64,000 bases of DNA, from the NCBI GenBank assembly GCA_025594325.1, contig JANHCV010000001.1, positions 4,898,001-4,962,000 on the forward strand. The letters are read 5' to 3'. The DNA comes from Blastocladiella emersonii ATCC 22665. Taxonomy: Eukaryota > Blastocladiomycota > Blastocladiomycetes > Blastocladiales > Blastocladiaceae. Of this stretch, positions 30,819-39,970 are shown piece by piece. The notes under the pieces are model-generated. The model was not told where the DNA came from and did no database searches. It saw only the letters and a program-made list of their open reading frames with translations. Both the position numbers and the translations under genes were made by a program. Within the stretch, counting starts at the first letter, position 1. Each line of letters begins with the position of its first letter.

Positions 30819-31922
30819 ACCGCGGGGCATCGAGACCCCCGTGCTGGCTCACGTCACGCTGCATGATGGGCGCACGCCCAGCTGCAGGGCAGCTGCAGGG
30901 CCCATGCGTGCGCAGAACTCACACGCTCGCCATGTCGCAATCTCGACGTCGGACGCGGCTGCCACGCCGCGTTGAGCCGGCAGCATGCGTGTCGAGGAGT
31001 GGAGGTGTCGCGGATTGGAGTGGCACGGCACCGTGTTCGGCAATCCCCATCTACTCGAGATCACCGGCTCGTCGCGATGACTGATCATGACTGACGTCGC
31101 CGCCTCGTGTGCGCAAATGGAGGGCTCTGTCCGCAGCCAAAACCAAAACGCGTCGGACAGCGCGCCGCGCCGTGTCGCACGACGGTTTGCATCGACGCGG
31201 CTCACCGTGCCCGAGATTTTGGGTGTCGGTGGCGCAGTGCGGACAGGGCCGGGCGAGTTGGGGGCATGGCGGTGCGGGCGCGGGCTGCAGGACGTGTCCG
31301 CACACGCTCTCTCGCGGTTTTCATCGTTCCCGAAGCATCCGAAGCGCGCACTCTACTCTCTCTCTTGAGGAGCTTTCGTTGCTGCAGCGGCGTTGCACCC
31401 GCGACGCGTCTCGCACATCCGCGCTCTCGCGCACGTGAGCCGGGTCGCGCACGTGACGCGGCGCGGCTCGCGTGTGGGTTTTTTTCTGGGCCGTTGCTCT
31501 TTCCTTTCCGGCAGTCGTCGGCCGCCACCGCCGTCCACGTCGCGCTCATCACCGCCCCCACGCTCCCTGGACGGCGGCCCTACATTGCCCCGACGCATCG
31601 ACACTGCATGCATTGCACTTGAGCCGACCCGCTCTCACCGAAAACCCCCACGGAACCCGGCGCGAACGAAGCAGCGACTCTGCGCGCGCACACACGCCAC
31701 ACGTCACGCCCGCGCACTGCCTGAAATAGGTCCGCACGCACGCTCTGGGGGCTCGGCGACGCGGCGGCACCGTGTGGTCCTGGTGCGGCCGCACCCGGCA
31801 GGCGCACGGACGGCTGCTGCTGCTGTGCCGCCGCTGCCTCGCCCTCATCCGGATCCGTGTCGCGGTCGCTGACGCGGCGCGCGCTGGCCAGCCGTAGTCT
31901 ACCCGTACCACATCACACCGCC

Positions 31923-33313
31923 ATGAGCTTCTTCTTCAAGTCCAGCAAGGCCAAGTCGCCCGCCGACACGGTGCGCGCCGCGCGCGAGGCCGTGCTGCGG
32001 CTCGACGGCGAGCGCAGGCCCGGCGACAAGGTACTACTGCGTACGCTTTCTGTGTGTCCCGCGAGTCGGAACTGACGCGGCACTCGCTTGTGTGTAGACG
32101 CCCGAGGAAATCTCCAAACTCATCCTGCAGATCAAAGTGTATCTGACGGGGGACGGCGGTGCGTGCGCTGCTGCTGCATCTACCGCCTGCACGCGCATGG
32201 GCGCTCACACACGCCCGGATCCGACCGCGTAGAGACGGAGCCGACGCCCGAGACCATCTCGGCGCTGGCGCAGGAGATCTACAACCAGGACCTGCTGGCG
32301 CTGTTCATCACGCACCTGCAGCGGTTCGAGTTCGAGGCGAAAAAGGACGTGGTGTTTGTCGTCAACACGCTGCTGCGGCGGCAGATCGGGTCGCGCCAGC
32401 CGACGGTCGAGTACTTTTCGGTGCGCGAGCCGCTGCTCGTGACGCTGATCCAGGGGTACGAGAGCCCCGAGATCGCGCTCAACTGCGGCATGATGGTCCG
32501 CGAGTGCGCGCGGTACGAGCCCCTGGCCAAGAGCGTGCTGCACCACGCCGTGTTCTGGAACTTTTTCAACTACGTCGAGTCGACCACGTTTGACACGGCG
32601 AGCGACGCGTTTGCCACGTTCAAGGACCTGCTCATCAAGCACAAGGAGATGGTCGCGCAGTTCCTCGACGCCAACTACGACGCCTTCTTCGCCCGGTACA
32701 CGAACCTGCTCAACTCCAACAACTACGTGACCAAGCGCCAGTCGCTCAAGCTGCTCGGCGAGCTGCTCCTCGACCGCGCCAACTTCTCGGTCATGACCCG
32801 GTACATTGCGTCGGCCGACAACCTCAAGCTCATGATGAACCTGCTGCGCGACAAGTCCCGCAATATCCAGTTCGAGGCGTTCCACGTCTTCAAGGTGTTT
32901 GTCGCCAACCCGAAAAAGGTCAAGCCCGTCGCCGACATCCTCATCAAGAACCGCGAGAAGCTGCTCAGCTACCTCGCGAGCTTCCACAACGACAAGACGG
33001 GTACGCTCTCTCTCTCTCTTTCGCGTTTGCCGTCGTGCTTGTCACTCACCGCGCGCGTGCGAGTGTAGACGACGACCTGTTCAACGACGAGAAGCAGTTC
33101 CTGATCCGGCAAATCAGCGACATGCCCGCCACCACGAGCTCGCCCGTCACGCCCGCCGCGGGATCCAGTCCAGCAGGAGGCACCGCCGGCACCCCACCGG
33201 GCGCCTCGGCCAGCACGCCCGCACTCAACGCCGACGCGTCGTCACTCGCTGCGGCAGCGGCCGCGGGCAGCAGTAGCGCAGACCAGGCGTTGCCAACCGC
33301 CGGGTCCGCGTAG
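31923..33313 (+). CDS. Mo25/Hym1 (CAB39) scaffold protein
   Basis: Armadillo-like scaffold that activates STE20/GCK-family kinases (LKB1-STRAD in animals, the RAM/MOR pathway in yeasts), linked to polarity and cell separation. Exons 31923-32030, 32098-32158, 32233-33000 and 33069-33313 give 393 residues. The start [13 protein letters not shown] and the blocks [52 protein letters not shown] and [13 protein letters not shown] are almost invariant in the family. The core ends at [12 protein letters not shown], as in Mo25. A Thr/Ala/Ser/Pro-rich tail of about 55 residues is extra compared with the usual 330-345. The first donor is GTACTA, one of two here without G at +5. Confidence 0.95.
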
Positions 33314-33536
33314 CAACCGCGAGCGGGCGATGTGTGATACCTGTGTCGATAGCAATGTGTGTGTGAGAACAGAGATGCATGCAAACTTGCGAAGACGCGG
33401 TCGTGAGCTGCGGTGGCGGTCGGCGAGCAAGCGAGACTTGAGCGGCTTGCGGGACGCGCCACTCAAAACGCGTGGTCCGACTGCCGCGCTTCCTCTCTCT
33501 CTCCGCGAGCAAACGAAACTCAACGCCATCAACACC

Positions 33537-34795
33537 ATGCCGATCGACACCACGACCCACGCCGACCGCGTCGTTGCCACGCTCGCGGCGCAGCCCAACA
33601 CGTCCGTTGCCGTGCACCTGTACGGCGCCACGGGTACGGTCAGCGCTCGTGCGAGATCCGACGCGGCGCTGACGGCGTGAACGCAACCGCAGTGACGAGC
33701 TGGAAGGCGCAGGGCCAGGAGCAGCTGTTCCTCAGCGACAAGGCGATCCTCAACGGGACCAAGGCGATTCGGTACGGAGGTTGGGCGGTGTGTGTGATGA
33801 GGCGGGTTGCTGACGACGCACTTGGCGCGCGCGCGCCTGGACGTGTAGTGGCGGGTACGTTCCCCTCGAGCGCAGTCTTCTCTCGCACCACCCTGCTTGA
33901 CTCTTCTGCCGTCGCTGCCGAAGCTGCACCGACGAGGTGTACGGCGGGTGAGCCTCCTCCCTTCCCCTCCCCTCCGCCGTACCTGCGCGGCGTACTAACC
34001 ACCACCACAGCATCCCGCTCGTCTTCCCGCAGTTCGGCACGGTCGCGGGCTCGTCCCTCCCGCAGCACGGGTTCGCGCGGTGCAGCAACTGGAAGCTGAC
34101 GCACACAACCGAGGAGGCGGACCACTTGCAGCTGCACTTCACGCTGACGCCGGCTGAGATCGCGACGCCCGCGCTGCGCGAGGCGTGGAACTACGCGTTC
34201 GTGCTCGAGTACAAGGTCGAGCTGCGCGCCGACGGGACGCTGGGGACCGCGCTCAAGGTCACCAACACGGACGACCGCGAGTTTGAGTTTACCTGGCTCC
34301 TGCACACGTACCTCCGCGTGCCCGTACGTTCACTGTGTCGTTACGAGGCCGCAAAGCTCACCATTGGGCGTGTAGGACGTGTCCGAGATCCACGTGCACG
34401 GGCTCGACGGCAAGGCGTACTCGGACAAGACGCGCGCGCTCGCGACCTTCACGCAGGCGGGCGGACTTACGTTCAGCGAGGAGGTGGACCGCGTGTTCGC
34501 CAAGGTCGAGCCCGTCACGGCGCCGCTCCGCATCGATTTTGGGGGAGACCACGCGCCGCTCGCGGCCGTCGAGCGCACCGTGTCCAAGAGCACGGGCCAC
34601 GCGTTCGCGGACGTGGTGGTGTGGAACCCGTGGGCCGACAAGGCCAAGGGCATGGCCGACTTTGGGGATGACGAGTACCACCACATGGTGTGCGTCGAGG
34701 TCGGCGACGTGGTTGACAACATCAAGCTCGCGCCCGGCGCGACGCGCGAGGCGGGGCAGGTGCTCCGCGCGCTCGGCGGCGGGGCCAAGCTGTAG
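33537..34795 (+). CDS. Glucose-6-phosphate 1-epimerase (hexose-6-phosphate mutarotase)
   Basis: Interconverts alpha- and beta-glucose 6-phosphate (YMR099C family; galactose-mutarotase-like beta-sandwich). Five exons, 33537-33633, 33693-33771, 33849-33854, 34011-34323 and 34376-34795, give 304 residues. Family blocks: HLYGAT|VTSWKA, AIRGGIPLVFPQFG, LPQHGFAR, then EFTWLLHTYLRVP, DVSEIHVHGL and VVWNPWADKAKGM. Exon 3 is only six nucleotides (TGGCGG). It supplies RGG in the conserved AIR-GGIP block and is flanked by GTGTAG and GTACGT. The next intron has a textbook TACTAAC branch site. The catalytic pair is probably the His of QHGFAR and a Glu in the C-terminal half. Convergent with the PHO13-type gene, 61 bp between stops. 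Confidence 0.93.
33849..33854 (+). other. Six-nucleotide microexon
   Basis: TGGCGG between acceptor GTGTAG (ending 33848) and donor GTACGT (from 33855). It completes CG|T GGC GG|C, the Arg-Gly-Gly of the conserved mutarotase AIRGGIPLVFP block. Omitting it leaves CG|C and deletes Gly-Gly in frame. Confidence 0.85.
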
Positions 34796-34856
34796 ATTGA
34801 TGGGAGAGAGATGATGAGCTAGTATATTCTGCAAGTTGGTTTTGGTAAAGTCGAGT

Positions 34857-35759
34857 CTAGGCGTGGCGCAGCTGGGCGAGCGAGGACACGACAAAGTCGG
34901 GCTTGACCGTGTTGTTGGGGTGCACGAGCTTGTCGTGCTTGGTGACGCCAGACATGACGAGCAGGGTCTTGGTGCCGCCGTTGATCCCAAACTGGATGTC
35001 CGTGTCGAGGCGGTCGCCGATCATGCAGGTGCGGGCGCGGTCGAGGTGGTGGGTGGCGAGGATCACCTCGAGCATGGTCGCGTGCGGCTTGCCGAGCACC
35101 GTCGGCTCGCGGCCCGTGGACGCGACGAGCGGCTTGAACAGCGACCCCGACCCGGGGAAGGTGCGCCCCGCGACCGGGTACGTCACGTCGGCGTTGGTCG
35201 ACAGGAACAGCACGTTCGGGTCCTGCAGGTACGTGTGGGCCTTGGCGAGCTTGACGTAGCTGATGTGGCCGTCGAAGCCGGTCAGGACGGCGCCGATCTC
35301 CGGGTCCGGCACGATGTGGGCAAGGTCCGGAATCCCCGAGAACTTGAGGTCCTTGTCGTCGAGGCCGCCGCACGTTTTGAACCCCTGGGCGCGCAGCTCG
35401 TCCTCCATGCCGTCCTGGCCCAGCATGTAGATCTTCTTGTCCTTGGGGAAGCCCGTATTGGTCAGGTAGCACGCGGCCGCGTACGCCGACCCGAAGATCT
35501 CCTCCTCGCAGCTGCCGTGCAGGCCGAGCTGCGCAAACTTCTTGACGTAGGCGGCGCGCGACTTGGACGAGTTGTTGGTCACGAACAGGAGGCGCTTGCC
35601 CAGCGCGCGCAGGCGCGCCAAGGCTTCGTCGACGCCCGGGATCAGCGTGTCGCCCTGCCACAGCACGCCGTCCATGTCGAGCAGGAACGTGTCGAACTGC
35701 GCGACGAAGGCCTGGATGGCGGCGGCGTCCGCGTCGGCGAGGAACTGCATGGTGTGCAT
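34857..35759 (-). CDS. PHO13-type HAD phosphatase (4-nitrophenyl/2-phosphoglycolate phosphatase)
   Basis: Single exon, 300 residues. A cytosolic HAD-superfamily IIA phosphatase; yeast PHO13 and mammalian PGP remove toxic side-products of glycolysis and the pentose phosphate pathway (2-phosphoglycolate, 4-phosphoerythronate, 2-phospholactate). Motif I is DMDGVLW (nucleophile Asp28, acid/base Asp30), motif II LLFVTNNSSKSR, motif III in LGKPHATML and motif IV GDRLDTDI. The cap domain carries LTGFDGHISYVKL. Length matches the family (about 300). Two in-frame ATGs lie three codons apart (35759, 35750); the first is used. Its neighbour encodes another sugar-phosphate housekeeping enzyme, possibly coincidence. 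Confidence 0.93.
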   Translation of the reverse strand: MHTMQFLADADAAAIQAFVAQFDTFLLDMDGVLWQGDTLIPGVDEALARLRALGKRLLFVTNNSSKSRAAYVKKFAQLGLHGSCEEEIFGSAYAAACYLTNTGFPKDKKIYMLGQDGMEDELRAQGFKTCGGLDDKDLKFSGIPDLAHIVPDPEIGAVLTGFDGHISYVKLAKAHTYLQDPNVLFLSTNADVTYPVAGRTFPGSGSLFKPLVASTGREPTVLGKPHATMLEVILATHHLDRARTCMIGDRLDTDIQFGINGGTKTLLVMSGVTKHDKLVHPNNTVKPDFVVSSLAQLRHA

Positions 35760-36097
35760 GGTAGCGTGGGATGATGCGTGAGTGCGGGTTGAGAGGGGAG
35801 AGAGAGGGAGGGAGAGAGCGGATGACCAAGCCGGCAGGGACCGCATCGACCGACTGATGGGCCAGCGATCGGCCGACGCCACACGCGTGCGCGCGGCGCG
35901 CCGGGGGAGACATCACGTGGCGCTGTTGACCGTGCCGCGGCCGATCCTTTTTGCGTCTCCTTCTCCGCGTTTGCTTCGCTCTTTGATCCGCCATCCCCCC
36001 TCAGTGCGCACTTCGTGCCACCCCATGCAACGCGCCCGCGCTCGTCCGGGCCTCCTCTCTGTCGCGCCTCGTCGTCGCTGATCCGCCGCTGCCCGCC
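35760..36097. promoter_or_regulatory. Bidirectional promoter region
   Basis: 338 bp between divergent PHO13-type and mitochondrial IF2 genes, so both promoters must fit here. A purine-rich tract (gagag/ggga, 35790-35820) precedes the leftward gene and a pyrimidine-rich tract (35945-36000) the rightward one. No TATA box. Confidence 0.5.
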
Positions 36098-37594
36098 ATG
36101 CTCCGGCTCGCCCGCCTCCGCTGCCGGCCCTCCGCGGCCCCGCTCGCGCAGGGTGCCGCCGCGCGCGCCTACTCCAATGACTTTTGGGCCGGCCTTGAGA
36201 ACCCCGGCTTTGCGAAGCCGCGGAACAACAACAATGGCGGTGGTGGTGCGGGGAACGGTGGACCGCGCCGCTTCACGCCCCGGAACAACAACTACAACGA
36301 TACCCGCGATCCCGCCGACCGGCTGCTGCAGGGCGACCCCGCGCGCGGCCCGCGGCCCAGCGGGTGGAACCGCCCGCCCGCGGCTGGCGCCGGCGACCGC
36401 TACAACTCGATGATGCAGCGCGCCGACCAGCTCGGCCGCGAGACCCGTCCGCCACCCCCGCAGGGTGGGTTTGCGCCACGCCAGGGTCAGTACCAGCAGG
36501 GTCAGTACCAGCAGGGCCAGCGTCCGCCATTCCAGCCGCGCGAGAACGGGCAGTGGAACAATAACAGTAACTGGGACCGCGCGCCGCGCCAAAACCAGTA
36601 CTCGCAGCCGCGGTCGCAGGTCGCGGCGCACCTCGCGCGCCCGCCACCGATGCCGACCACCACGCCCGCCGCTGCCGCCGAGGTGGTGCCACCAACACCC
36701 GGATCCGCAGCACCCGCTGCAGCAGGAGCGCCAGCAGCTGCCGACGACCTCGACCTCCTGCTCGACGCCGCCATCGACGTGGACCCGGCCGTCGACGACG
36801 CGCCGAGCGGGTTCCAGAAGCCCTCGCGCGCCGGCCGCAACCACAACCACCCGCACGAGACCTTCCACCACCAGCGCGCCGTCGACAAGAAGCACGTCGA
36901 CAAGGCCGCCGCCGACGCCGCGAAAGCCGCCGCCGATGCCGCCGAGGAGGCCGAGCGCAAGCGCAACGCGCACCGCGGCGAGTTCAAGGACAAGCTCAGC
37001 CAGTTCCGCAAGGCCGGCCCCGAGCTCGACACCCCGTCCGCCCGCGCCTTCAAGAAGCGCGCGCGCACCCTCGCCCGCGCCCCGCCCAAGGAGGTTTTGC
37101 TTCCTGAAGCTATCAGCATCGCCAACCTCGCCCAGCTCCTCGCCGTCGGCGTGCCCCAACTCCAGCGCCAGGCACAGCAGCTGCTCGACCTCGACTTCGC
37201 CATCACCCCCGACTACGTGCTCAACGCCGAGATCGCGACCCTCGTCGCCGCCGAAGTCGCGCCGCGCGTCACCCTGAAGTCGGCGGCGGGCACCCTCGAC
37301 CGCGACATTCTCCCGCCGAAACCTGCGCTGTCCCCCGAAGAGTACGCGGCGCTCCCGCTCCGCGCGCCCGTCGTCACCATCATGGGCCACGTCGACCACG
37401 GCAAGACCACTTTGCTCGACTCGCTGCGCAAGACGTCTGTCGCGGCGTCCGAGGCGGGCGGGATCACCCAGCACATTGGCGCGTTCGAGGTGGTCCTGCC
37501 CGGCGGCAAGATCACCTTCCTCGACACCCCCGGGCACGCGGCGTTCGAGACGATGCGCGCGCGCGGCGCCAACGTCACGGATATCGTCGTGCTC

Positions 37595-37629
<35 letters not shown>

Positions 37630-39025
37630 GCGCGAGGCCATCAAGCACGCGCAGGCCGCCGGCGTCCCCGTCATCGTCGCCGTCAACAAGTGCGACAAGC
37701 CCGGCGTCGTCACCGACAAGATCAAGACCCAGCTGCTCGACTACAACATCCACGTCGAGGACCTCGGCGGCGACACCATGTGCGTCGAGGTCTCGGCGCT
37801 CAAGGGCACCGGCCTCGATACCCTCGAGGAGTCGATCCTCACCCTCGCCGAGCTCCAGGAACTGCGCGCCGACCCGACGTGCCTCGCCGAGGGCGTCACC
37901 ATCGAGTCGCAGGTCAAGAAGGGCAAGGGTAACACGGCCACCGTCCTCATCAAGGACGGCACCCTGCGCGTCGGCGATATCCTCGTGGCGGGCACCGCGT
38001 GGTGCAAGGTCAAGTCCATGTGTAACGACCTGGGGGTGCCCGTCAAGGAGGCCCCGCCGTCGGCCCCCGTCGAGGTGCTCGGGTGGAAGGAGCTCCCCGC
38101 CGCCGGCGAGCGCGTCGTCCAGGTGCCCTCGGAAGACGCGGCCAAGCGCGCCGTCGACGCGCGCGCCCGTGCCCTCGACCGCGCCAAGGGGCTCGACGCC
38201 ATCGAGTCCATCAACCAGTCCCGCGCCGCCGCCGCGAGTGCCGCGGCCGCCACGGCGGCGGCGTCCCGCGGCAACCGCAACAACAAGCGCAACACGTGGC
38301 TCAACCAGGCGTCCGCGGCCGACGCGGCGGCCGACGACGGCACGCCCGCCATCATCCCCGTGTCCGTGATCATCAAGGGCGACGTGTCCGGGTCCGTCGA
38401 GGCCGTCGTCGACGCGGTCGCCAAGGTGCAGCACCCGGAGCTCCGCGTCAACGTGGTCGCGAGCGGCGTTGGCGCCGTCACCGAGTCCGACGTCGAGCGC
38501 GCGTACGCGGCCATGGGCGTCGCCGGCGCCAACGGCGCGGCGGCAACGACGAGTTCCGGGCTCGTCCTCGGGTTCAACGTCCGCCCCGACCGCAAGGCCG
38601 CCGCGCTCGCCAAACGCCACGGCGTGCCCGTCCTCGCCAACAACGTCATCTACCGGCTCATGGACAGCATGCGCGAGCACCTCGCGGGGCTCCTGCCGCC
38701 GTCCATCGTCGTCGACGAGGTCGGCGAGGCCACGGTCGCCCAGGTGTTCGAGATCAACGCCAAGGGCGGCGTCGTCGAGCGCGTCGCCGGGTGCAAGGTC
38801 GGGTCCGGCACCCTGTCGCGCGCGGGCCAGGTCAAGATCGTCCGCGGCGGAAAGGAGGTGTGGACCGGCACGCTCAAGCTCATCAAGCACTTCAAGCGCG
38901 AGGTGCACGAGATCAGCAAGGGCAACGAGTGCGGGCTCGCGTTTGACGGGTTCGAGGACTTCCAGGAGGGCGACGTTGTGGTGGCCCTGCGCAAGACCGA
39001 GGTCAAGCGGACGCTCGATTCGTAG
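36098..39025 (+). CDS. Mitochondrial translation initiation factor IF-2
   Basis: GTPase that places initiator tRNA on the mitochondrial small ribosomal subunit. Intronless, 975 residues. The N-terminus [19 protein letters not shown] is Arg/Ala-rich without acids, a clear mitochondrial presequence. About 250 residues of Asn/Gln/Pro-rich and charged linker follow, then the conserved core. G1 is GHVDHGKTT (residues 430-438), G2 [11 protein letters not shown]3 DTPGHAAF, G4 NKCD and G5 near [12 protein letters not shown]. Downstream domains end with the initiator-tRNA-binding C2-like region ([19 protein letters not shown]). An Ala-rich insertion (near residues 710-730) sits between domains. The family norm is 680-730 residues; the excess is in the linker and insertion. 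Confidence 0.95.
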
Positions 39026-39389
39026 TTTATTTACTAGTCTTACTTATACACGTAGTAGTTCATTTTGTATGACGTGCTGCGCCACACCGCGGGTCTGCCG
39101 CACGAGTGACATCACATACGGGACCCCGCAGCCACCGTCACCGCCGTAGTCGGCTGCCGTCCGACCCTTCCAACTCGCTGCCCTCCCCCCTCTTTCTCTC
39201 TCGCCGAGGAGATCGCTCATTGCAATACGCCTGCCGCCAGCGGATCGCCGTAACCGTCGCCCACCCGCCCGCACCGCACTCGATACCCGCTGGGAGACGC
39301 CGGATCACGCCCTTCACCCTCGCCTCGCCCGTCCGACTCGTACCCGCCGCCGTCCCTCGTCCTTCCCCGATCGGAACACCGGATCAGCC
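39026..39389. other. Intergenic region
   Basis: About 360 bp between mitochondrial IF2 and the small unknown gene; AT-richer just after the IF2 stop, then pyrimidine-rich before the next ATG. Nothing else recognised. Confidence 0.4.
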
Positions 39390-39890
39390 ATGCCACCAAC
39401 AACGCTCGCACCACCACCAGTCCCGCCGCGCACCCCGTCCCCGTCGTCGTGGCTCGCCGGCCTGCCCGCCATGTACGCCATGGAGACGACGGCAGCCTCG
39501 CCCCCGCGCCCGGCCCTCGCCTCCGCGGCCGCCCCGACGCTGCTACGCCCCGTCCCGGGCTACAAGCGGCCACCAAACCCATCTTGTCGGCGGATCGAGT
39601 TCAACGACGACGTGTTCGAGGCGGCGCTCGTCCAGACCCTCGCGCCCGCGTTCGCCGCGACGGCGCGCGCCGCGGCCACGGCGATCCCCACAGCCAACCC
39701 GGCGCACGCCGTCGCCGTGCAGCGGATCGCGCTCGTCCACCGCCACCTGCAGCGGTACCCGAGCGCGGCCGCGGTCGGGCCCGTGGGGTATAGTCGGCAT
39801 GGCCCGGGGATCGTGGACCCGGTCATGGTCACGGCTGGGGTCGCGGCCATGCGGCCAAAGGTACCACAGCCGCCGATGCCGGCATGGTGA
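39390..39890 (+). CDS. Small unknown Ala/Pro-rich protein
   Basis: Single frame of 166 residues, not recognised. A Pro-rich start (MPPTTLAPPPVPPRTPSPSS) is followed by a more balanced section, including RRIEFNDDVFEAALVQTLAP and AVQRIALVHRHLQRYP, that looks like two amphipathic helices. It ends VPQPPMPAW. It lies 80 bp from the convergent TRA1 stop. Composition, position and the helices make a real gene likely, but GC-rich chance ORFs of this size occur here. Confidence 0.45.
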   Translation: MPPTTLAPPPVPPRTPSPSSWLAGLPAMYAMETTAASPPRPALASAAAPTLLRPVPGYKRPPNPSCRRIEFNDDVFEAALVQTLAPAFAATARAAATAIPTANPAHAVAVQRIALVHRHLQRYPSAAAVGPVGYSRHGPGIVDPVMVTAGVAAMRPKVPQPPMPAW

Positions 39891-39970
39891 GACTGAGAAC
39901 AAGAAGAAGAGAGGAGAATGGGAAGTGGGATCAAAGTACTTGCTTAAATATAACAGAACAAAGTGTGAAT

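Larger units (their letters stand above)
28872..31922. other. Gene-poor region with repeats and a retroelement-like relic
   Basis: About 3 kb with no confident gene. It contains a degenerate tandem repeat of about 125 bp (29158-29407), a possible reverse-transposon fragment (29650-30024) and a 12-bp tandem repeat (30772-30818). ORFs elsewhere are Arg/Ala/Pro-rich chance frames. The last few hundred bases presumably hold the Mo25 promoter. Confidence 0.5.

Noticed and set aside
25380-31922. tRNA or 5S rRNA genes in the gene-poor island
   Set aside because: I looked for A-box/B-box (GGTTCGANTCC-like) pairs and found none. A covariance-model scan (tRNAscan/Infernal) would decide; any high-scoring hit would overturn this.
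35642-38908. 1088-codon ORF on the - strand opposite mitochondrial IF2
   Set aside because: Antisense shadow of a clear IF2 gene, with the same compositional signature and no recognisable motif.
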